A stretch of 11,050 nt of DNA from Bacillota bacterium (GTDB taxonomy: Bacteria; Bacillota; Clostridia; Acetivibrionales; DSM-1351), in contig JAEYNY010000140.1 of assembly GCA_023412275.1 (NCBI GenBank), positions 1 to 11,050 of the forward strand. Direction: 5' to 3'. Shown here in pieces: positions 1-6,221 of this stretch. Each line of letters begins with the position of its first letter. Positions within the stretch are counted from its first letter, which is position 1. The position numbers and the translations under genes are program-made. The notes under the pieces were generated by a model that had not been told where the DNA came from, made no database searches, and saw only the letters and a program-made list of their open reading frames with translations.

Positions 1-304
1 TAGGTGATTCCAACTCGGAGGTAGGGTCATTGTCTATTACTTTATCCTTATAGAGGAATTGATAAAAGGACCTTATTGACGCAAGGTTCCTTGATATGGT
101 AGATGTAGCTCTACCCTTTTTCTGTAAATGTAGCAAGTAGGCAATTACAGTTGTCTTATTAGTATTTACGATGTTGGTTACGTTAATTTCTTTTAAGTAT
201 GTTATGTATTGTTCTATGTCCCGTTTATAGGACTGAAGCGTATTGAGCGATAATCTCTTATCCCTCTCTAGAAAATTAATAAACTTTTCAACATTAGCTT
301 CCAT
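1..304 (-). CDS. xerD: Site-specific tyrosine recombinase XerD, N-terminal part (cut by window edge)
   Basis: The first 101 codons are present and the rest lies beyond the left edge. XerD with XerC resolves chromosome dimers at the dif site near the replication terminus, acting in the cytoplasm. The visible part is the N-terminal SAM-like core-binding domain: it opens MEANVEKFINFLERDKRLS, continues with NTLQSYKRDIEQYITYL, and has the typical helix with STISRNLASIRSFYQFLY near residues 72-89. The catalytic R-H-R-H-Y half is outside the window, so the family call rests on this domain and on synteny: xerD follows spoIIM closely in Bacillus too. The ATG is chosen because an AAAGGAG site (315-321) lies 10 bases upstream. 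XerC, or another phage-type integrase, cannot be excluded from the N-terminus alone, but position favours XerD. Confidence 0.85.
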   Translation of the reverse strand, partial: MEANVEKFINFLERDKRLSLNTLQSYKRDIEQYITYLKEINVTNIVNTNKTTVIAYLLHLQKKGRATSTISRNLASIRSFYQFLYKDKVIDNDPTSELESP

Positions 305-330
305 CAAACAACGACTCCTTTATTATCTAT

Positions 331-355
331 TTATCCATTTTATGTAAATGGATAA
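331..355. repeat. Perfect palindrome upstream of xerD
   Basis: Ten-base arms TTATCCATTT and AAATGGATAA are separated by TATGT. The 3' edge touches the candidate xerD -10 element (355-360), and the palindrome covers the expected transcription start. No T-run follows on either strand, so an operator is more likely than a terminator. It shares the nonamer CCATTTTAT with the second inverted repeat at 363-389. Confidence 0.6.
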
Positions 356-383
356 TTATACGAAACCATTTTATTATTTGGAA
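355..383 (-). promoter_or_regulatory. Candidate xerD promoter
   Basis: A perfect TATAAT -10 lies at 355-360 on the minus strand. Seventeen bases upstream is TTCCAA (378-383), only a 3/6 match to the sigma-A -35. The expected start near 348 falls inside the palindrome at 331-355. The weak -35 and AT-rich context make this a moderate call. Confidence 0.35.
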
Positions 384-389
384 TGGTTT
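363..389. repeat. Second inverted repeat upstream of xerD
   Basis: AAACCATT and AATGGTTT, perfect 8-base arms, surround an 11-base centre and overlap the candidate xerD -35. No T-tract follows. The CCATT/AATGG half-sites recur in the palindrome at 331-355, with the CCATTTTAT copies starting 31 bp apart. Confidence 0.5.
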
Positions 390-475
390 TCTAATAATAT
401 TCTAATACAAATTATGTAATTTTGAAAGGATTATTTAGGATTTTTATCAATTTTTAACAAATTTTCTAACTAAAA

Positions 476-1132
476 TTATACAAATGTTAATAATCTCAAG
501 GTAAATGGAGCTATAAAAGCATCCATAATTGTCATAACTAGTATAAATAAGGAAAAGAAAATAGTAACAAAACTGTATGGCATAAACTTACATTTTAATG
601 TGTCTTCTTTTTTTACAGGTTTTTTAATCCAGTTTTTAAATATTCCTTTTGTTAATCTTATACCATTTACTGCAAGGGCAATAATAAAAGGTATTGTCAG
701 GACTTCTTTCGGGAGAAAACAAAAAACTGAAACCAATATCCCCTTTTCTCCCAGAACTCCCATTACAATCCCCGAACTGAATCCTGTACTAAACCCTTTC
801 ATTCCCAAGGTAAGGTAGTAAACAGGTAATCCTATAACTGTAACACCAAGCAGCCAAAAAAGTATTATAATTCTCATACTATCCAGTATAGAAACCTTAA
901 GTAAAGATATTCCGTTTACGTTATCACTGTTTAACAGCTTTAAAAAGTCATTAAAAAATGTAGTCATTTCGGTTTTCTGGTGGTAGTCGAGCTCATTAAC
1001 AGATAATGCACCAGCCACTATGCCGATTATATAAAAAATAAACAAACTAAGGTATGTGTATTTATTATCTCTTATGTGTTCTTTAACTACATTCGCTGTT
1101 TTGTGAATCACAATCTTATCCCCCGGCGTCAA
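476..1132 (-). CDS. spoIIM: Stage II sporulation protein M (SpoIIM)
   Basis: SpoIIM is an integral membrane protein of the SpoIID-SpoIIM-SpoIIP machine, which remodels septal peptidoglycan and drives engulfment of the forespore by the mother cell; SpoIIM recruits and anchors SpoIID and SpoIIP. The 218 residues fit the family length. A basic cytoplasmic N-terminus is followed by hydrophobic segments at about 25-43, 86-108, 113-127, 131-155 and 185-210, with a hydrophilic loop at 44-85 and a lysine-rich loop at 161-182. The segment GVTVIGLPVYYLTLGMKGFS (96-115) is typical of the family. The start is a TTG, supported by a GAGGG site 9 bases upstream and by nothing comparable at later codons. It lies between the Nudix gene and xerD, as in Bacillus. 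A sigma-E-like element sits just upstream, so mother-cell expression is likely. Confidence 0.92.
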   Translation of the reverse strand: MTPGDKIVIHKTANVVKEHIRDNKYTYLSLFIFYIIGIVAGALSVNELDYHQKTEMTTFFNDFLKLLNSDNVNGISLLKVSILDSMRIIILFWLLGVTVIGLPVYYLTLGMKGFSTGFSSGIVMGVLGEKGILVSVFCFLPKEVLTIPFIIALAVNGIRLTKGIFKNWIKKPVKKEDTLKCKFMPYSFVTIFFSLFILVMTIMDAFIAPFTLRLLTFV

Positions 1133-1141
1133 ATTGTTTAA

Positions 1142-1146
1142 CCCTC
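1142..1146 (-). promoter_or_regulatory. Ribosome binding site fixing the TTG start of spoIIM
   Basis: GAGGG on the minus strand lies 9 bases before the TTG at 1130-1132. No ATG or GTG in the first codons has a better-placed site, so the unusual TTG start is accepted. Confidence 0.6.
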
Positions 1147-1159
1147 GTTACTTATTAAA

Positions 1160-1188
1160 TATATATGCCGGATAAACATAAGATATTA
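1160..1188 (-). promoter_or_regulatory. Possible sigma-E-type promoter of spoIIM
   Basis: On the minus strand TAATATC (1182-1188) matches 6 of 7 positions of the sigma-E -35 consensus KMATATT. After 14 bases comes CATATATA (1160-1167), which matches 5 of 8 positions of the -10 consensus CATACAMT. A start about 7 bases on would leave a short leader before the GAGGG site. Spacing and position fit a mother-cell gene, but AT-rich DNA gives such matches easily. Confidence 0.4.
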
Positions 1189-1211
1189 CTATAATTTAAT
1201 AACTTTTTACA

Positions 1212-1754
1212 TTACTTTTCACGTAACAATTTTTCTGCCATCATAACACCTATAATAGTCTTTGCATCTGTTATCTCGTGGCTCAGAATCGTGTCAACCA
1301 ATTTTGAAACATGAATTTTTTCTACATCCAGAAATTCGTCTTCGTCAGTACATGAATCTCCCTGTGTAAGCTCAGTTGCCGCATACATATGAATAACCTC
1401 GTTACAGAAACCCGGCGTGGTATGTATGCTTATCAAATGCTCTATTTTGCCGGCCCGTAGACCAGTCTCTTCCATTAACTCCCTTTCAGCACATAGTTTT
1501 GGATCTTCCCCGGCTGAATCAAGTTTACCGGCAGGCAACTCAAGTGTTGTCATATCAAGAGGTTTTCTGAATTGCTTAACCATGTACAATTCACCTTTTT
1601 CATTTATTGGAACAACAACTGATGCTCCAGGGTGTAATACAATATCTCTTGTAGCTTCCTTTCCGTTTGGAAGGCTGACAGTTAAATTTTGCACTTTAAT
1701 TATGTTGCCTTTGTAGATATCCTCTGTTTTAAGTGTTTTTTCATTATAATCCAT
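1212..1754 (-). CDS. nudF: Nudix hydrolase, ADP-ribose pyrophosphatase type
   Basis: Likely hydrolyses ADP-ribose to AMP and ribose-5-phosphate, a cytosolic housekeeping reaction. The Nudix box spans residues 76-98, with G76, E83, R91, E92, E95, E96 and G98. There is one extra residue between G76 and E83 (G-x6-E rather than G-x5-E). Pro114 lies 16 residues after the box, the position typical of ADP-ribose pyrophosphatases, within TPGFCNE. The N-terminal beta-rich part (1-45) matches the dimerisation domain of this family, and 180 residues is the usual length. The ATG has an AGGAGG 9 bases upstream, and that site overlaps the stop codon of rnhA, so translational coupling is likely. The symbol follows the Bacillus orthologue, which also precedes spoIIM. 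The exact substrate is inferred. Confidence 0.88.
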   Translation of the reverse strand: MDYNEKTLKTEDIYKGNIIKVQNLTVSLPNGKEATRDIVLHPGASVVVPINEKGELYMVKQFRKPLDMTTLELPAGKLDSAGEDPKLCAERELMEETGLRAGKIEHLISIHTTPGFCNEVIHMYAATELTQGDSCTDEDEFLDVEKIHVSKLVDTILSHEITDAKTIIGVMMAEKLLREK

Positions 1755-1763
1755 ATTTCAATT

Positions 1764-1769
1764 CCTCCT
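1764..1769 (-). promoter_or_regulatory. Nudix-gene ribosome binding site overlapping the rnhA stop
   Basis: A perfect AGGAGG on the minus strand shares two bases with the TAG stop of rnhA (1768-1770) and lies 9 bases before the Nudix ATG. Ribosomes finishing rnhA would uncover this site, which suggests coupled translation. Confidence 0.7.
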
Positions 1770-2205
1770 AGCTGTTTTTCTTAATTTCGTCCGTTGCAAG
1801 CTTGTCGCATCGATTATTATATACATTATCTGCATGGCCTTTAACCTTTATCCATTTTATTTCATGAATATCCGCAAGCCTAACAAGTTCTTTCCATAGT
1901 TCTATGTTTTTTACTTCCTCATTTTTATTCCGTTTCCATCCGTTTTTTATCCATTTATCAAGCCAACCCTGTAAAAAAGCATTTACCAGATAGGCACTGT
2001 CACTGTATAAATTTACCTTACACGGCTCTTTTAGTCTTCTCAAAGCTTCATATGCCGCCGTAAGCTCCATTTTATTGTTTGTGGTACTCTTTTCAAATCC
2101 GGATATTTCAACTTTATGCTCACCATACATGAGCACCGCTCCCCAACCGCCTGCACCGGGATTTCCGGAGCAGGCTCCATCGGTATATATTTCTACTTGC
2201 TTCAT
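1768..2205 (-). CDS. rnhA: Ribonuclease HI
   Basis: Cleaves the RNA strand of RNA-DNA hybrids, removing R-loops and primer RNA. The single RNase H fold carries the full active site: D9 in YTDGACSGNPG, E47 in NNKMELTA, D69 in YSDSAY and D134 in NRCDKLA, with the flexible-loop histidine H124 in VKGHAD. WLDKWIKNGWKRNKN (81-95) corresponds to the basic protrusion (handle) of type 1 enzymes such as E. coli RNase HI, which many Gram-positive homologues lack. The 145-residue length is typical. The start has an AGGAGG about 4 bases upstream, slightly close but with no better option. It lies 27 bp after proC and 13 bp before the Nudix gene, so it is probably operonic. Confidence 0.95.
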   Translation of the reverse strand: MKQVEIYTDGACSGNPGAGGWGAVLMYGEHKVEISGFEKSTTNNKMELTAAYEALRRLKEPCKVNLYSDSAYLVNAFLQGWLDKWIKNGWKRNKNEEVKNIELWKELVRLADIHEIKWIKVKGHADNVYNNRCDKLATDEIKKNS

Positions 2206-2232
2206 TCCGCCTCCTGATAATCAGCAAATCAT

Positions 2233-3045
2233 TTATCCGTAGATTTTACCCAGCTCTCTTGCTTTTTTTGTACACTCGTTCATAGCTTCCATTATAGAAT
2301 TTCTGAACCCGTGCTTTTCCAAAGCCGCAACCGCTTCAATTGTAGTACCTGCCGGTGAACAAACCTGATCTTTTAATTCTCCCGGATGTTTACCTGTCTC
2401 CGCTACCATTTTTGCACTTCCTGCCACCGCTTGAGAAGCAAGCCTGTACGCAGTCTGTCTTGGTATACCCGATAATACAGCCGCATCTGCCATTGCTTCT
2501 ATGAGCATAAAAATATATGCAGGGCTGCTGCCTGTTAGTGCAACAACTTCATTCATAAGTTTTTCTTCCATACATTCAACTTTTCCAAGTGAGCTCAATA
2601 AATTCATAGCTTCTTTTACTTCACTATCCTGAACACAAGAATCAAAGCTAATAAGGGTCATTCCTTCACCAATTACAGCGGGAGTATTTGGCATAGCCCT
2701 GATTATTTTTTTGTCTTGACCAAGTGTATTCTTGTAGGTTTTAAGAGGAATACCCGCCGCAATACTTATAAAAAGCTTTTCATTGGAAAATACATCTTTT
2801 ATGTCTTCCAAAACTATCTTTACGACGTTTGGCTTAACTGCAAGAAACACAAAATCACATTTCTTTACAATTTCACGTGAATTTCCTTCTGCATTTACTC
2901 CCATATCGCTGCATAATACTTCAAGCTTTGCCTTGTCCAAATCAAAAACATGAATATCTGAAGGGTTGACAATCTTTGCCCCTATTATTCCTTTTATCAT
3001 TGCTGTTCCCATCATTCCAGTACCTATAAATCCTATTTTCTTCAT
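2233..3045 (-). CDS. proC: Pyrroline-5-carboxylate reductase
   Basis: Catalyses the last step of proline synthesis, NAD(P)H-dependent reduction of 1-pyrroline-5-carboxylate, in the cytosol. With this start the protein has 270 residues, the usual length. The N-terminal Rossmann motif GFIGTGMMG (5-13) binds the cofactor. LAVKP (68-72) and RAMPNTPA (116-123) are conserved family motifs. TGSSPAY (171-177) and HPGELKDQVCSPAGTTIEAV (220-239) belong to the helical dimerisation and substrate-binding domain carrying the ProC signature. An upstream in-frame ATG would add 13 residues but has no ribosome site and would lie at the expected transcription start. The chosen ATG has GGAGG 7 bases upstream. 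It is probably first in an operon with rnhA, nudF and perhaps spoIIM. Confidence 0.95.
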   Translation of the reverse strand: MKKIGFIGTGMMGTAMIKGIIGAKIVNPSDIHVFDLDKAKLEVLCSDMGVNAEGNSREIVKKCDFVFLAVKPNVVKIVLEDIKDVFSNEKLFISIAAGIPLKTYKNTLGQDKKIIRAMPNTPAVIGEGMTLISFDSCVQDSEVKEAMNLLSSLGKVECMEEKLMNEVVALTGSSPAYIFMLIEAMADAAVLSGIPRQTAYRLASQAVAGSAKMVAETGKHPGELKDQVCSPAGTTIEAVAALEKHGFRNSIMEAMNECTKKARELGKIYG

Positions 3046-3052
3046 AAAGTTT

Positions 3053-3057
3053 CCTCC
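3053..3057 (-). promoter_or_regulatory. Ribosome binding site deciding the proC start
   Basis: GGAGG on the minus strand lies 7 bases before the ATG at 3043-3045. It favours this start over the in-frame ATG at 3082-3084, which would put 13 non-conserved residues ahead of the Rossmann fold. Confidence 0.8.
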
Positions 3058-3091
3058 ATTCATATAATTTTCCGTTTTCGCCAATACTACT

Positions 3092-3119
3092 ATTATATCT
3101 TATAAACAGAATTTGAAAA
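3092..3119 (-). promoter_or_regulatory. Sigma-A-type promoter for the proC operon
   Basis: On the minus strand TTTTCA (3114-3119, 4/6 match) is followed after 16 bases by a perfect TATAAT (3092-3097). It lies just downstream of the paaK-like terminator. The predicted start near 3085 gives a leader of about 40 bases. Confidence 0.6.
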
Positions 3120-3142
3120 GTAAATCTGAAATTTCGTTAAAA

Positions 3143-3169
3143 TGGCACAGTACCTTTAGTACTGTGCCA
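3143..3169 (-). terminator. Rho-independent terminator of the permease-ligase unit
   Basis: TGGCACAGTAC and GTACTGTGCCA form a perfect 11-bp stem with a CTTTA loop, starting 21 bp after the ligase stop codon. On the minus strand the stem is followed by TTTTAACG, a short U-tract. It separates the ligase gene from the proC promoter. Confidence 0.8.
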
Positions 3170-3190
3170 CAACAAATCTCAACAAATGTT

Positions 3191-4489
3191 TTATTGGTTT
3201 CTCATATCAATAACACGCTTTGCTTTTCCCGTTGTTCTTTCAATTGATTTTGGTTCTACAAGCTTAACCTTTGCATCTATCTGGAGAACGACTTTTAATT
3301 CATGACGTATCTTTTTCTCAAGTTTTTCTAACTCACTGAACTTTTCAAGGAGTTTCCCGTCGATAAGTTCAACATGTACTTCAATTGCATCCATATACCC
3401 GTTTTTAGTAACAAATATCTGGTAATGAGGTCCGATCCCTTCCATACCCACAAGTACACTCTCGATTTGAGAAGGAAATACATTAACACCCCTGATTATC
3501 AGCATATCATCAGTTCTTCCAAGAACCTTGTTCATTCTAACGGTAGTTCTTCCACACTCACATTTTTCCGGGTTAAGTATAGTTATATCCTTTGTTCTGT
3601 AACGAAGCATCGGAATTCCCTCTTTTGTAATAGTTGTAAGTACAAGTTCACCTTTATTACCATACTCAAGAGCTTCTCCTGTTTCTGAATTAATTATTTC
3701 AGGATAAAAATGGTCTTCATTAATATGCATACCGCATTGGCAGTAACATTCACCTGCAACTCCGGGTCCCTGTACTTCACTTAGTCCATAATTTTCTGTA
3801 GCCTTTATACCCCATCTTCTTTCTATTTCAGCCCTCATTTCAGGAGTGTGTCCTTCTCCTCCGAATAAACCCAACCTTAGCTTAAGCTTGCTCTTGTCAA
3901 GACCTATTTCATCAGCAATCTCTGCTAAATAAAGTGCATATGAAGGTGTTCCTACAAGAATTGTTGTACCAAAATCCTGCATAAGCATAAGTTGTCTTTC
4001 CGAATGGCCACTGGAAGATGGAACAACTGTAATTCCAACCTTTTCAAGACCTTGATGCAGTCCGAAGCCACCTGTAAAAAGACCATACCCGAAAACAACC
4101 TGTGCTATATCGTCTTCACTTCCACCTGCTGCAAGAACAAGTCTTGCTATGTTTTCAGACCAAATGTCCATATCGTTTTTGGTATAGCCAACAACTATTG
4201 GCTTGCCTGTTGTACCAGATGATGCATGTAACCTGACTATTTTCTTTAGAGGTACTGCAAAAAGTCCATATGGATAATTGTCCCTTAAATCATTCTTTGT
4301 TGTAAACGGAATCTTCTCTATATCTTTCAACGTTTGGATATGCTCAGGCTTAAGGCCTATTTCGTCAAATTTCCTCTTATACATTGGAACATTCTCATAT
4401 GCAACTCTTACTATATTCTTCAGACGTTCCAATTGAAGCTCTTTCATAGAATTTCTTGTCATACACTCAACCTGAGTATTCCAAATCAT
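3191..4489 (-). CDS. Phenylacetate-CoA ligase family adenylate-forming enzyme
   Basis: A cytosolic enzyme that likely activates an aryl or other carboxylic acid to its CoA thioester through an acyl-adenylate. The 432 residues match the compact PaaK family. Motifs: the phosphate-binding loop ASSGTTGKP (89-97); ENYGLSEVQGPG (232-243); YRTKD (297-301); the hinge and C-terminal domain start GRTDDMLIIRGVNVFPSQIE (324-343); and a terminal lysine-containing TTGKAKR (419-425). Two cysteine clusters, CYCQC (248-252) and CEC (310-312), could bind metal; this is inference. Clostridia often carry several PaaK-like paralogues, and the true acid may be phenylacetate, indoleacetate or another substrate, so I give no symbol. 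It lies 22 bp after the permease and shares its transcript. The ATG has a GGGGG-type site upstream. Confidence 0.88.
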   Translation of the reverse strand: MIWNTQVECMTRNSMKELQLERLKNIVRVAYENVPMYKRKFDEIGLKPEHIQTLKDIEKIPFTTKNDLRDNYPYGLFAVPLKKIVRLHASSGTTGKPIVVGYTKNDMDIWSENIARLVLAAGGSEDDIAQVVFGYGLFTGGFGLHQGLEKVGITVVPSSSGHSERQLMLMQDFGTTILVGTPSYALYLAEIADEIGLDKSKLKLRLGLFGGEGHTPEMRAEIERRWGIKATENYGLSEVQGPGVAGECYCQCGMHINEDHFYPEIINSETGEALEYGNKGELVLTTITKEGIPMLRYRTKDITILNPEKCECGRTTVRMNKVLGRTDDMLIIRGVNVFPSQIESVLVGMEGIGPHYQIFVTKNGYMDAIEVHVELIDGKLLEKFSELEKLEKKIRHELKVVLQIDAKVKLVEPKSIERTTGKAKRVIDMRNQ

Positions 4490-4511
4490 TTTTTATTTCC
4501 CCCTATTTGTC

Positions 4512-6107
4512 TTATATTTTTAATCCTATTTTAAGTAACATCATTGCATACACAGATGTTATAAATGTCAAAATTAATGCGAAAACAAATGCTATCCTGT
4601 TTACTTTGTTTTCTTCACCAAGCTTATCTATTGATGCTGCTGCATTTTGAAGCTTTGCAGGAGAAATTACACTTGCGAGACCTCCACCAAATGCAAGTGC
4701 AGCAGTAACAATAATAAGTCCGTCAAGTCCCAGATTCAGCTTATTAGCCGTCTGCATTGTATAGTTTGCAAACATGGCAATGGTTGAGGCTTCACTTCCC
4801 GTTACAAAACCTCCGAATAAGCCAACAAATCCGGTTATAAACCCATATGCTCCACTAAATGCATTTGCTGATGTACTTGCCAAAACTTTTATCATACTTT
4901 CGGTCTGATATGCCATGGTATCAAGACTCCAACCCGAATAATTCATTACTTCACCAATTGCAAAAAATATTGCAGCCGAAAACACAGGTCTTGGAGCTCT
5001 CTTGATCCATACTTTTACAGAGTCCTTTAACTCTGATTTTTTAGGCTGTATTACAAGCATCGAGACAACTACGGCTACTGCAATCCATGTATATGCATTC
5101 CATAGTGCTCTTGTTGCTATCGGCCTTCCATCAACAGTTATTCCCTTTATGGGCAGTGCCAGATTGTAAAGGAAATCATAAACAGGCTTTGGAAGATTCA
5201 ATGCAAGTATGAAGCCTATGAGTATAATCCAAGGACTCATTGCCTTCCAAAGTGGGTACTTCTTTTCATACTCTCTTTCTTCATCGGTCAGAATACTTTT
5301 ATCGATTACCTTTTTACCAGTAATCTTTAGGTATAGCGACATTGCAACTATTACCGCAAGGCCACTTAAAACTCCGGTCAGTGTTACCAGATTATCAACC
5401 TTGTTTGTGAAGAATGATACAAGTGCTATAACCCCGCCTGTTACTATACAAGGTAGAAAGCCCTTCTTTATACCCTTCCATTTATCAACGATATACAGCA
5501 TACAGAAGCCGATTAAAGTTGAAACCAAAGGTAAAAACATGAAAAATACTCTTCCTGCCTGTGAAGGTGTTATTTCATGCCCTTGCCCTAAAAAGTTGTT
5601 TGCAAAATCCAAAAATGCCACAAGAGGAGCACCAAGAAGAGAGTATGTGCAAAGTGAATCATATCCTATGGACGGAAGTGCAATTGATACATATGTAGAA
5701 TAACCCATTGCCAGGAGTATAGGAGGAAGTATAGATACAGGTGTAGCACCTACTGCTACCATTAAAGTACCAAATCCTATGTTTATCATCATAATCTGAA
5801 CTGCTTTATTATGACTTGCTATTGTCTTTATGAATATTATTATTCGTTTCAGAGCCCCGGTTTTTTCCATATAAGCCATCATAAATAATGATGTCAATAC
5901 TATCATTGAAACTGGAAATGAACGAATGAATCCCGAAACAGTTGACCGGAAAATAACCGGCAAAGATGTTTTGAAGAATAGAAATGCTACAGCAGATACG
6001 CAAAGCCAGCCTACAATACCACTGATATCGGCTGACTTCTTAAAAATTACAAGCATACATACTATTACCAAAATTGGCAATAGTGTCAAAATTAGTGACC
6101 CTACCAT
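4512..6107 (-). CDS. L-lactate permease family (LctP-like) transporter
   Basis: A polytopic inner-membrane carrier of about 12-14 predicted helices, 531 residues with the start chosen here. Family hallmarks are GLFGGFVTGSEAS (about 429-441) and GGGLASVISPAKLQNAAA (about 474-491), which align with the ITGSNTNSN and SMIAPAK-type motifs of LctP permeases. The TGS loop here reads SEAS instead of the usual SNTNSN, so the substrate may not be lactate. A long charged cytoplasmic loop lies around 260-290. The start is moved from a GTG at 6120-6122 to the ATG at 6105-6107, because the GGAGG site lies inside the first codons after that GTG and 8 bases before this ATG. With the PaaK-type ligase downstream, uptake of an organic or aryl acid is plausible but inferred. 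Confidence 0.8.
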   Translation of the reverse strand: MVGSLILTLLPILVIVCMLVIFKKSADISGIVGWLCVSAVAFLFFKTSLPVIFRSTVSGFIRSFPVSMIVLTSLFMMAYMEKTGALKRIIIFIKTIASHNKAVQIMMINIGFGTLMVAVGATPVSILPPILLAMGYSTYVSIALPSIGYDSLCTYSLLGAPLVAFLDFANNFLGQGHEITPSQAGRVFFMFLPLVSTLIGFCMLYIVDKWKGIKKGFLPCIVTGGVIALVSFFTNKVDNLVTLTGVLSGLAVIVAMSLYLKITGKKVIDKSILTDEEREYEKKYPLWKAMSPWIILIGFILALNLPKPVYDFLYNLALPIKGITVDGRPIATRALWNAYTWIAVAVVVSMLVIQPKKSELKDSVKVWIKRAPRPVFSAAIFFAIGEVMNYSGWSLDTMAYQTESMIKVLASTSANAFSGAYGFITGFVGLFGGFVTGSEASTIAMFANYTMQTANKLNLGLDGLIIVTAALAFGGGLASVISPAKLQNAAASIDKLGEENKVNRIAFVFALILTFITSVYAMMLLKIGLKI

Positions 6108-6115
6108 TCTACCGT

Positions 6116-6120
6116 CCTCC
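6116..6120 (-). promoter_or_regulatory. Ribosome binding site deciding the permease start
   Basis: GGAGG on the minus strand lies 8 bases before the ATG at 6105-6107. It would be inside the coding sequence if the upstream GTG were used, so the ATG is preferred. Confidence 0.75.
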
Positions 6121-6134
6121 ACAAATTTAAATTA

Positions 6135-6176
6135 ATTATAAAACCCATTCTACTAAGCTACTGATGCAAAATACAA
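6135..6176 (-). promoter_or_regulatory. Candidate promoter region of the permease-ligase unit
   Basis: Two options overlap. One is a perfect TATAAT at 6135-6140 with no clear -35. The other is TTGTAT (6171-6176), 18 bases, then TAGAAT (6147-6152). Neither is a complete sigma-A promoter, and an activator may be needed. The palindrome at 6184-6200 lies just upstream of both. Confidence 0.35.
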
Positions 6177-6183
6177 TTGCTAC

Positions 6184-6200
6184 TGTAATATTTTATTACA
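6184..6200. repeat. Operator-like palindrome upstream of the permease gene
   Basis: TGTAATA and TATTACA, perfect 7-base arms around TTT, lie between the lysozyme-like gene and the permease. With no U-tract after it on the minus strand, it looks more like a regulator site than a terminator, although it may be the only barrier after the upstream gene. Confidence 0.4.
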
Positions 6201-6221
6201 AACTTCTACAAAAATAAAGAA

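Noticed and set aside
600..818. Plus-strand open frame of 72 codons inside spoIIM
   Set aside because: It lies opposite a well-supported membrane protein gene, has no ribosome binding site that I can see and no family resemblance; it is a shadow frame.
1847..1860. Copy of TTTATCCATTTTAT, also present in the xerD upstream palindrome, inside rnhA
   Set aside because: Here it encodes the conserved IKWIK stretch of RNase HI and lacks the second arm, so it is most likely chance in AT-rich sequence.
3046..3084. Longer proC start at the ATG 3082-3084
   Set aside because: No ribosome site precedes it, it coincides with the predicted transcription start, and the added residues precede the normal N-terminal Rossmann strand.
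5209..5703. Plus-strand open frame of 164 codons opposite the permease
   Set aside because: Long antisense frames are common opposite hydrophobic membrane protein genes; the composition is Ser/Pro/Lys-rich with no domain, and the permease on the other strand is clearly real.
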